Assembly (NCBI GenBank): GCA_002482505.1
Contig: DLGD01000019.1
Location: 46,081-110,080 of the forward strand
DNA from: Christensenella sp. UBA7703
GTDB lineage: Bacteria > Bacillota > Clostridia > Christensenellales > CAG-138
Direction: 5' to 3'
DNA: 64,000 bases
Shown here: positions 25,482 to 31,940 of the stretch, in pieces
How positions within the stretch are numbered: position 1 is the stretch's first letter
Layout of the letters: each line of letters starts with the position of its first letter
The notes under the pieces: generated by a model
The model's input: only the letters and a program-made list of their open reading frames with translations
The model's database searches: none
Told to the model about the DNA's origin: nothing
Made by a program: the position numbers and the translations under genes

Positions 25482-25500
25482 GTAACTAATCCTTAGTTAC
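25482..25500. promoter_or_regulatory. palindromic operator of the TAC cassette
   Basis: GTAACTAA-TCC-TTAGTTAC is a perfect 8-bp inverted repeat at the predicted transcription start, between the -10 element and the ribosome binding site. With the spacer palindrome (25453-25465) it is the likely binding site for HicB autorepression. Confidence 0.65.
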
Positions 25501-25515
25501 GGCTTGGAGGCTTGA

Positions 25516-25770
25516 ATGGGATCGACGAAACTGCTAGATAAGCTGTTGAGAAGATCAGGTAGCTTTACATATAAAGAAGTTCAGGCTCTGATGAACGCTC
25601 TTGGTTTTATAGAGAATCAAAAGGGACACACCGCTGGTTCGCGGGTGTCCTTCATCCATCCCGTTTCGAAAAGTATTTTTTATATGCATAGGCCGCATCC
25701 CGAGAACACCATTGGCAAGAAAACAATAGATGAGTTAGTGAGATTTCTTAAGGAGGAGGAGATTATTTAG
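25516..25770 (+). CDS. hicA: HicA family toxin (mRNA interferase)
   Basis: HicA toxins are small double-stranded-RNA-binding-fold ribonucleases that cleave mRNA. The 84 residues show the family layout: an N-terminal helix (STKLLDKLLRRSG), the GSRVSF strand (41-46) and the HRPHP block (58-62) carrying conserved His. GGAGG stands five bases before the ATG. The stop TAG overlaps the GTG start of hicB by one base, ensuring coupled synthesis. Base composition is clearly more AT-rich than flanking genes, which suggests acquisition by transfer. Confidence 0.85.
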   Translation: MGSTKLLDKLLRRSGSFTYKEVQALMNALGFIENQKGHTAGSRVSFIHPVSKSIFYMHRPHPENTIGKKTIDELVRFLKEEEII

Positions 25771-26237
25771 TGTCAGATATTATTGAATACAAAGGCTATC
25801 AGACTAAGATCGAGTTCGATTCTGATTCAAACCTTTTGTTTGGTGTAGTTATGGGTATCAATGATCGGATCATTATAGAAGCTGAAGGTGTAACTGAGTT
25901 TAAAGATGCTTTTCATGAATCTGTCGATGATTATTTAGCGCTTTGCAAAGAATTAAACAAGGAGCCACAAAAGCCTTATAAAGGTGTGTTTAATGTTAGG
26001 GTAAGCCCTGCTTTGCACAAAGAAGCAGCTCAAGAGGCATATAGGAGGAGCATTACACTTAATGAGTTTGTGTGTGAAGCCATTGAGCAGCATTTAGAGT
26101 TAGAAGAAAAATACTCTGAATGGAAGGAAAGCCAAAGAATAGTTGATGAACCCCGCTTCAATTTCTCCGAGATTCGAACAGCAAAAGTTGGAAATCTTCT
26201 GCAATATCAACCCCGAACTGCCGAGAATCTGAATTGA
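25770..26237 (+). CDS. hicB: HicB family antitoxin with C-terminal extension
   Basis: Antitoxin that neutralises HicA and represses its own operon. The 155 residues start with the degenerate RNase-H-like HicB fold (YKGYQTKIEFDSDSNLLFGVV, FKDAFHESVDDYL) and then a ribbon-helix-helix domain (about 72-110, FNVRVSPALHKEAAQEAY, SITLNEFVCEAI). A further tail of about 45 residues (111-155) contains a hydrophobic stretch around RFNFSEIRTAKVGNLLQY. In TAC systems, such C-terminal chaperone-addiction segments make the antitoxin depend on a SecB-like partner, and a secB-like gene follows. GTG start, one-base overlap with hicA. Confidence 0.87.
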   Translation: MSDIIEYKGYQTKIEFDSDSNLLFGVVMGINDRIIIEAEGVTEFKDAFHESVDDYLALCKELNKEPQKPYKGVFNVRVSPALHKEAAQEAYRRSITLNEFVCEAIEQHLELEEKYSEWKESQRIVDEPRFNFSEIRTAKVGNLLQYQPRTAENLN

Positions 26238-26245
26238 GGTGAAGT

Positions 26246-26665
26246 ATGGAGAACAGCAAAATTAAACTCACAAACTATCAAGTTGATGAGATCAAATTTA
26301 ACATCAATCAAAATTGGGAGACTAATAAAACGGTCAAGCTAGCGCCTCAGTTTTCATGGGGCCGCGCTATTAACGATGAAAACAGTCATGAACTATTAGC
26401 TCTTGAATGTGAACTTTTTAAAGATGTAGAAGACCCTCCTTTCTGGTGCTTTGTGAAGATAACTGGTGAGTTTGAGATTAGCGAAGGTATTGACAGGGAT
26501 TCCTTACAGCATCCGATGCTTTCTCTCCTGATTCCATACATGCGTGCTCTTATATCTCAAGTAACTGCTGTTGCTCAAGTTAAGCCAGTTACTCTTCCGA
26601 TAATTGATATTGACGTGATATTGGCTTCCGCAATCCCGGTAAATAAAGAGAGTGAGCAATTATAA
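26246..26665 (+). CDS. SecB-like chaperone of a toxin-antitoxin-chaperone system
   Basis: The 139 residues match the SecB fold by pattern. A central strand segment (LALECELFKDVEDPPFWCFV) and GEFEISEGID precede the SecB-like helix IPYMRALISQVTA (96-108), and a terminal strand VTLPIIDID (115-123) parallels SecB's Pro-Leu-Ile/Leu-Leu-Pro block. It begins eight bases after hicB (AGGTGA ribosome binding site) and shares the cassette's AT-rich composition. Classical SecB is a Proteobacterial export chaperone, so in this Gram-positive-type genome the likely role is to fold or protect HicB, as shown for TAC systems. Assignment is by motif only. Confidence 0.75.
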   Translation: MENSKIKLTNYQVDEIKFNINQNWETNKTVKLAPQFSWGRAINDENSHELLALECELFKDVEDPPFWCFVKITGEFEISEGIDRDSLQHPMLSLLIPYMRALISQVTAVAQVKPVTLPIIDIDVILASAIPVNKESEQL

Positions 26666-26745
26666 CAAAAGCCCTCAAGAGTTTTCTAATACTCTCGGTC
26701 TTTGATTTAGTAATTCTGGTATCACATAACTTCATTGATATTCCC

Positions 26746-26778
26746 AAAACCCCGCAGCTAACGCCACGGGGTTTTGCT
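26746..26778 (+). terminator. terminator of the TAC cassette
   Basis: AAAACCCCG (26746-26754) pairs with CGGGGTTTT (26767-26775) on the plus strand. It can also serve thiT from the right. It marks the right end of the AT-rich island. Confidence 0.82.
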
Positions 26779-26804
26779 TTGCTCCAACTATTTGGTTGCT
26801 GGAA

Positions 26805-27488
26805 TTAGCTCTTGCTAAACACCCGTTTAAACAGCCTTTGCACCGGCGGCAGGGTGGCGACGACGACGCAGAGAATCGTATCCACGCCGATGGTGAGGAA
26901 ATTGTAGATCAGCGAATAAACCCAGGGGTTGCTGAACCCGTAATCCGCCGCATAGGAGCCAAAGAAGACCGCGCCGGAAACCGTGCTCGCCATCATCCGC
27001 AAAAACCCGGCGACAGCCGCGCCCAGCGGCAGGTTCTTCGGGAAAAACGCAGCGGTGCCAAGCAGCGTAAACGCCACGAAATAGTCCAGAATGAACTGCA
27101 CGGGATGCACGATGTATGCCCCCTGCACCACCTGCAGCAGCGAGAACGCAAACGCCGCGGTGAAGCCGTAGACCGGGCCGAAATAAGCGGCATAGGCAAA
27201 GATCGGCAGCATCGAGAGCAGTGTGATGGTTCCGCCCAGCGGCAGCGAGAAGAGCTTGAAGTAGCTGAGCACGAACGCAAGCGTGATCGACAGCGCGCCG
27301 TAGACGAGCGACTGCGTGCGGCTGGGTTTGCCAACGGCTTCCGGCTGGGTTGCCGCCTGCACCTTTGCGCGCTTAGCGTAAGACACAACCACCGCGATGA
27401 GCACGCCTAGCACGACGAGCCCGCCGAGGAGCATGTACAGCTCGATCCCTTCGAGCGAGGCGAGTTTGCTGAACAGTTTGAATTCCAT
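26805..27488 (-). CDS. thiT: energy-coupling-factor thiamine transporter S-component ThiT
   Basis: Membrane S-component that binds thiamine and docks to an ECF energising module. The 227 residues have an extra N-terminal helix (about 17-37), then the ThiT core with LPLGGTITLLSMLPIF, YGFTAAFAFSLLQVV and the region HPVQFILDYFVAF. The conserved core length is normal; the first 60 residues are an addition. AAAGGAG precedes the ATG. A TPP riboswitch sits directly upstream, confirming thiamine control. No ECF ATPase genes are nearby, so it probably shares a module encoded elsewhere. Confidence 0.93.
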   Translation of the reverse strand: MEFKLFSKLASLEGIELYMLLGGLVVLGVLIAVVVSYAKRAKVQAATQPEAVGKPSRTQSLVYGALSITLAFVLSYFKLFSLPLGGTITLLSMLPIFAYAAYFGPVYGFTAAFAFSLLQVVQGAYIVHPVQFILDYFVAFTLLGTAAFFPKNLPLGAAVAGFLRMMASTVSGAVFFGSYAADYGFSNPWVYSLIYNFLTIGVDTILCVVVATLPPVQRLFKRVFSKS

Positions 27489-27509
27489 TGTTTTTCTCCT
27501 TTTTCCACA

Positions 27510-27536
27510 AAAAAATAGTCGCCAGTGAGACGACCA
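27510..27536 (-). terminator. putative expression-platform terminator of the TPP riboswitch
   Basis: On the minus strand a short GTCG/CGAC hairpin (27533-27517) is followed by TATTTTTTT just before the thiT ribosome binding site. It could terminate transcription when thiamine pyrophosphate is bound. The stem is short, so the mechanism is uncertain. Confidence 0.45.
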
Positions 27537-27557
27537 TCAAAAAGAAGCTGCGATATG

Positions 27558-27640
27558 TATCACTTTCCTTCGATGGCATGACCCAACAGGTTCCAAGGGT
27601 ACTTCTCAGTCCGGCTGTTCTTCCGGACGCCCCCGTGATG
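27558..27640 (-). promoter_or_regulatory. TPP (THI-box) riboswitch upstream of thiT
   Basis: Read on the minus strand, this contains the conserved THI-element parts in order: a P1 strand ATCAC, GGGGGCGTCCGG, ACTGAGA, ACCCTTGGAACCTG, TCATGCCATCG and AAGGAAAG, closed by GTGAT. It lies on the thiT side and should lower thiT expression when thiamine pyrophosphate is plentiful. Confidence 0.93.
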
Positions 27641-27769
27641 CGTCCTAGAATACACGCTTTTGCCGCATCTGTCAATCTTGACAAAGACAGTCTTCCAACG
27701 TAACATGATTTCGTATTCCCTCTTGCAAAGTAAGTAAAACAAAAAAAGAGGCAGAAAGAGAACAAGCAT

Positions 27770-28027
27770 ATGCGTTTGGATAAATACTTAAAGGTCTCCC
27801 GCATCATAAAAAGGCGCACCGTCGCCAACGAAGCCGCGGACGCAGGCCGCGTGAGCATCAACGGCAAGGTCGCAAAACCCTCCTCCGAGGTGAAGGAAGG
27901 CGACACGCTAGATCTGCTGCTCGGTGGCAAGCACCTGCTGGTACGCATCGAGAGCCTGAAGGAAAGCGTACACAAAGAGGATGCGGCAGGTATGTATTCG
28001 GTGCTCGGTGGAGACGCGGACAAATGA
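27770..28027 (+). CDS. rqcP: S4-domain RNA-binding protein RqcP (RlbA/Hsp15 family)
   Basis: Small S4-domain protein of the RqcP/YabO type, which stabilises P-site tRNA on the large subunit during ribosome-associated quality control. The 85 residues carry the S4 signature MRLDKYLKVSRIIKRRTVAN and INGKVAKPSSEVKEGD. Length is normal. Its stop overlaps the start of ispDF by four bases (ATGA), so translation is coupled. No clear Shine-Dalgarno beyond GAAAGAG. Confidence 0.92.
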   Translation: MRLDKYLKVSRIIKRRTVANEAADAGRVSINGKVAKPSSEVKEGDTLDLLLGGKHLLVRIESLKESVHKEDAAGMYSVLGGDADK

Positions 28028-29136
28028 GCGGCACGGTCGCAATCCTGCTCTGCGCGGGCGGTTCCACGCGGATGGGGTTTGATAAGCTCCTAACCCCCAT
28101 CGCGGGAAAAACCGCCATCGAGCGTTCGCTCGACGCGCTCGTTTCCGGCGGAGCTATGGAAATCATCTTCACCGTTTCGCCGTCCACGCGCGCGTTTGTG
28201 GAGGAGATTGATTGCCCCGTTCCCTGCCGGATTGTCGAAGGCGGGCAAACGCGGGCGGAATCGGTTCTCCACGCACTGGAGTGCATCGAACGCGCGGACA
28301 TCGTCGCGATTCACGACGCGGCACGCTGCATGGTCTCGCCCGAAACCGTACGCGAGAGCATCCTGAGCGCGGAAGCGTTCGGCAGCGGCATCGTCGCCGG
28401 AAAGGTGACGGACACGATCGTCCGGCTGAACGAGACCGGCGTGACCACGCTGGATCGCAGCCAACTCATCCGCATGCAAACCCCGCAGACGTTTCGCTTT
28501 GACCGCATTCTGCGCGCCTACCAACAGGGCGATCTTGGCCGCGTGACCGACGACTGCGCGCTCTACCTCGCGGCGGGCTACGAGCCGCGCTTTGTCTTCA
28601 CCGAAGGCGAGGCGGCAAACCAGAAGCTCACCACCGGCGCCGACTGGCAGCTGGCTCTTGCGAGCTATGCGCACTTTGGCACGGGTTATGACACCCACCG
28701 CCTCGTGGAAGGGCGAAAACTAGTCCTCGGCGGTGTGGAGATTCCGTTTGAAAAAGGGCTGCTGGGGCATTCAGACGCGGATGTGCTCACGCATGCAATC
28801 ATCGACGCGCTGCTGGGCGCGGCGGGGTTGGGCGACATTGGGAGATTGTTCCCCGACACGGACGCTGCCTACAAGAACGCGGACAGCATCGCACTGCTGC
28901 GCGAAGTGGTACGCAGAATCGAGGAAAACCGCCTGCGCGTGTCGCACGTGGACGCGACGATCATCTGCGAGCGCCCGAAGATCAAACCGCACGCCGCCGC
29001 CATGCAAGCGATTCTCGCGGAAGCGATGCATATTTCCCCCGAATCCGTCTCCATCAAAGCCACCACGACCGAGGGCATGAATGACGAAGGACGCGGGCTC
29101 TGTATCTCCGCCAGCGCGATCGCTTCCGTGGTATAA
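28024..29136 (+). CDS. ispDF: bifunctional IspD/IspF isoprenoid enzyme
   Basis: A fusion of two non-consecutive MEP-pathway enzymes. IspD (about residues 1-212) is 2-C-methyl-D-erythritol 4-phosphate cytidylyltransferase: LLCAGGSTRMGFDKLL (8-23) and VAIHDAARC (94-102). IspF (about 213-370) forms the cyclodiphosphate: the zinc DxH in GTGYDTHRL (D223, H225), LGHSDADVLTHAI and the C-terminal KATTTEGMNDEGRG. The 370-residue length equals the sum of the parts. The start overlaps rqcP. Fused ispDF is common in Alpha- and Epsilonproteobacteria and in some Clostridia. Confidence 0.96.
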   Translation: MSGTVAILLCAGGSTRMGFDKLLTPIAGKTAIERSLDALVSGGAMEIIFTVSPSTRAFVEEIDCPVPCRIVEGGQTRAESVLHALECIERADIVAIHDAARCMVSPETVRESILSAEAFGSGIVAGKVTDTIVRLNETGVTTLDRSQLIRMQTPQTFRFDRILRAYQQGDLGRVTDDCALYLAAGYEPRFVFTEGEAANQKLTTGADWQLALASYAHFGTGYDTHRLVEGRKLVLGGVEIPFEKGLLGHSDADVLTHAIIDALLGAAGLGDIGRLFPDTDAAYKNADSIALLREVVRRIEENRLRVSHVDATIICERPKIKPHAAAMQAILAEAMHISPESVSIKATTTEGMNDEGRGLCISASAIASVV

Positions 29137-29608
29137 AAAAGCCCGTGGTTTCCAAGATTGACTGCAAAACCAGCCCTCGATTCTCCTGTTTGTTACATTT
29201 ATGCCCAATTTCAATTGTATGCCATTATTCATATAGAAGGTGGCAGATCCAACGCCCCTTGCATACTTCTCCAAAACGCACTGTGTTTGGGTTGCTGGGG
29301 CGCCAAAAAACCATAATTATTAAGCCGTTTTTGCAAGCCATGGAAAAAGACCACGGAATTATCCTGGGATTCGCATTGCTTTTCCCCTGAAATATACGGG
29401 TTGTTTTGTTTCATATGTGCCAAAAAATGTAACAAAACATCTCGTCATATGTAACGCCTTTCTCGCGCGGACACCAGAGCGGCGCCGCCAACCGGTTTCG
29501 TTTTTTTAAGGATTCGTGTATACTGTAGGTCAGCGGATGCAGATTTGCATCCATATGTTTGAATCATCTAACGGGATTTCCCGTAGCAATGTTCCTTCCG
29601 GAGGGTTT
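29137..29608 (+). other. 472-base intergenic region with a promoter near its end
   Basis: No reading frame or RNA is convincing here. The region is AT-richer than its flanks. An extended -10 GTGTATACT with hexamer at 29519-29524 precedes the lipoprotein gene by about 85 bases. The motif CATATGT occurs twice (about 29412 and 29446) near TGTAAC elements, with no assigned role. Confidence 0.4.
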
Positions 29609-31720
29609 ATGAAGCGTTCTGATCGAATGAAGCCTGTGTTCTTTCTGGGTTGCCTGCTGATTCCTCTTCTGCTTGCGGGCTGCGCCAAGGAAGAGCCGGT
29701 TTCCGCACCAACGCCGGCGCCAACGGAGGAAATTACTCCACAGGTATTCGCGCTCGCCGCTGAAACACAACAACCAGCCGTAGAGATCACTCCCGCGCCG
29801 GATGCTGCGCCCGCAAGCACGACCATCGATCCCGCCATTCAAACAATTCGCGACACGCTGTATCTCGATCGCGACACGCTGCAGCTTGTCGGATTCAAAA
29901 GCGCGATCTTCCTGTATTCGGAGCCTTCCAAGAACGCATCTCATGTCAAGCTCAAAAACACGACCGCACTCAAGGTGCCGGACGAGCTGATCGTTCTCTC
30001 CGAAACCACCTCCGCAGAAGGCGACTTGTTCTATCAGGTGCGCGCCGTCTTCTCCGAGGAGACCGGTTATGTGTTGGAAAAAGACACACGCTACAGCAAG
30101 CTTGCCCAAAGTGGGGTATCCGGTTTTGCGCAGATTGAATCCAACGGTTGCTTCATTCTTGCCGACGCGAACAAAAAATCAACCGTGCTCGCGATTGAGA
30201 GCGATCAAGCTGTACGCATTCTGGGCGAATACAAAGATTTTTATTATATCCTGACCGAGGATGGGACGGTTGGCTTCGCGGAACCCGCGCAGCTCACACT
30301 CATCGAGCGGGAAGATTTGGAGGAACGCCTCGCCCTCGCAAGCGCGCCGGGCGTGTTGCAAACGGTAAGCGACCCGCTCAAGGAAGCCTCTGCCGCCAAT
30401 GCGGCGAAGATGCTCCGCGCCGGGGTGAAAAGCGCATCGGTTGACTATTGGAACACCGCGCAGTCCCATTCCACCCGCCAGGGTCAACTGAAAAAAGACG
30501 CAGTCGCGATGCTCTCCCTTGCGGCGGGCACGGGCCAAGTCCCCGTCGGACGCGAGGGTATTCAGTTTTTACCGTGCCTGGAGGTTCCGCCGCTGGCGGA
30601 AGGGGAAGAGCTCCAGCAAGGGTTGGACTTCAACATCCACGGCTCTATCTTCACGGACAGCCCGCTCACGAGCGTCTCCGCCTCGTTTACTTCGCTGGGT
30701 CAAGGTTCCTCCATCGACGTGAGCGTCAGCTTCCGCCCGGAGGACAACATTCGCAATTACTCCATCTGTTCCGAAGACGAGACCGTCGAAGGCAAAGCGC
30801 TCGACACGCTGTTTGACATCAGCCTCCTGCGCGCCGGACGCTATCACTTCACGCTTACGGCAAAAACCGTCGCAAAGCCGGAGGGCACCACGCTCCAGTC
30901 GGTCGAATGCAAAATCGTCGACACGAGCCGCATCGTGCTAACCCGCAATAAATTTGACGACAATTATGTCGAAGCAAACAGGTTCTTCGGCGGAGACACC
31001 GGAAAATTCTTATTCCACTATTCCCTTACGGACGATAGAGGCATCTCGACGGAGAACGATTGGCGCAACAAGTATATTGTTGAGTCCAGTCTCGGACGCG
31101 TCCACAGCGACGCGGTGCCGTATTTTGAGGCGGCAAACCACTATCTGGAGAATACGTATATCTGCGTCACGATTGTTAACCCGCGCACCGGAAAGACCAC
31201 GGACGGGCGCGTGACGCTGCTCAAAGACCTGATCGAAAAAGAGACCACCTATGTGCCCCGCTTTCAGTCCAACCTTGAATATGTCAGCCACCATACGCTC
31301 GGCACGGCGATTGACGTCAACGACAACATGTATCCAAACTTTAATGTCCTGAGCAATCACGACCTCGTCGGCAGCGAAGTGAAACAACATCTGGTCTACA
31401 ACGGAATCAAGACCGCGGAAGACGGAAAACAGTATTACGACTTTACCTATGACGGCAGCTATTCCGCAAAATTTGAGCGCGTACCAAAGACGATCATCAA
31501 CTATCTGCTCTATGAGCTGGCGTTTTTCCGCGCGGGGTTCCAGTGGGGCTACTATTATGAAACCGCCTGCGACGGCATGCACTTCATGCTCACGGAAAAC
31601 GACATCAACCGCCACATGCACACGGATATCGGGCTAAGAAAGGTGTACGCGTACATCGATCCGGAGTGGTTTTATTCCGGCTCACCCGCGCCTGCCGCGG
31701 CAGAAACTCCCGTACCGTAA
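29609..31720 (+). CDS. exported lipoprotein with C-terminal M15-like D,D-peptidase domain
   Basis: A 703-residue lipoprotein: signal peptide with lipobox LLAGC (Cys 25), a Pro/Thr/Ala-rich linker, an SH3-like segment near 95-190, a central beta-rich region, and a C-terminal domain with the M15 pattern SHHTLGTAIDVND (H561/H562, D569) and a distal His in GMHFML (H658). These would be zinc ligands of a D-alanyl-D-alanine or endopeptidase acting on peptidoglycan. The usual ExWH motif is replaced by CDGMH, so activity is not certain. GGAGGG precedes the ATG. A paralogue follows immediately. Probable role in wall remodelling. Confidence 0.82.
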   Translation: MKRSDRMKPVFFLGCLLIPLLLAGCAKEEPVSAPTPAPTEEITPQVFALAAETQQPAVEITPAPDAAPASTTIDPAIQTIRDTLYLDRDTLQLVGFKSAIFLYSEPSKNASHVKLKNTTALKVPDELIVLSETTSAEGDLFYQVRAVFSEETGYVLEKDTRYSKLAQSGVSGFAQIESNGCFILADANKKSTVLAIESDQAVRILGEYKDFYYILTEDGTVGFAEPAQLTLIEREDLEERLALASAPGVLQTVSDPLKEASAANAAKMLRAGVKSASVDYWNTAQSHSTRQGQLKKDAVAMLSLAAGTGQVPVGREGIQFLPCLEVPPLAEGEELQQGLDFNIHGSIFTDSPLTSVSASFTSLGQGSSIDVSVSFRPEDNIRNYSICSEDETVEGKALDTLFDISLLRAGRYHFTLTAKTVAKPEGTTLQSVECKIVDTSRIVLTRNKFDDNYVEANRFFGGDTGKFLFHYSLTDDRGISTENDWRNKYIVESSLGRVHSDAVPYFEAANHYLENTYICVTIVNPRTGKTTDGRVTLLKDLIEKETTYVPRFQSNLEYVSHHTLGTAIDVNDNMYPNFNVLSNHDLVGSEVKQHLVYNGIKTAEDGKQYYDFTYDGSYSAKFERVPKTIINYLLYELAFFRAGFQWGYYYETACDGMHFMLTENDINRHMHTDIGLRKVYAYIDPEWFYSGSPAPAAAETPVP

Positions 31721-31745
31721 CGCTGATCAACAAAACATCGATCAA

Positions 31746-31775
31746 GGAGCTGACCAAAACGGGCAGCTCCTTCTT
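31746..31775 (+). terminator. terminator between the two paralogues
   Basis: GGAGCTG (31746-31752) and CAGCTCC (31764-31770) are followed by TTCTT. The stem sequence is the same as in the recR terminator. Confidence 0.75.
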
Positions 31776-31839
31776 GCTCTATCCGGCTCGCTTGGCCCCC
31801 TTCATTGCTGCAACCCATCATCCCGTTCGTGCCTGCGCT

Positions 31840-31867
31840 TTGCGTTTTTTGATTGCTCGTGTATACT
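31840..31867 (+). promoter_or_regulatory. promoter of the second paralogue
   Basis: -35 TTGCGT (31840-31845), a 16-base spacer, and -10 TATACT (31862-31867) with TG upstream. The same CGTGTATACT element precedes the first paralogue, so both genes are probably controlled alike. Confidence 0.6.
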
Positions 31868-31940
31868 AGAAGGCATCCATCATGACCGAGGTGCTGTTTT
31901 TCTTGCAAAGAACTGTGCCGTCATGTTACTCAGGAGACGT

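Noticed and set aside
25327..26800. Integrative element or insertion sequence carrying the TAC cassette
   Set aside because: No integrase, transposase, attachment repeats or target duplication could be seen at the borders. Only the composition shift supports transfer.
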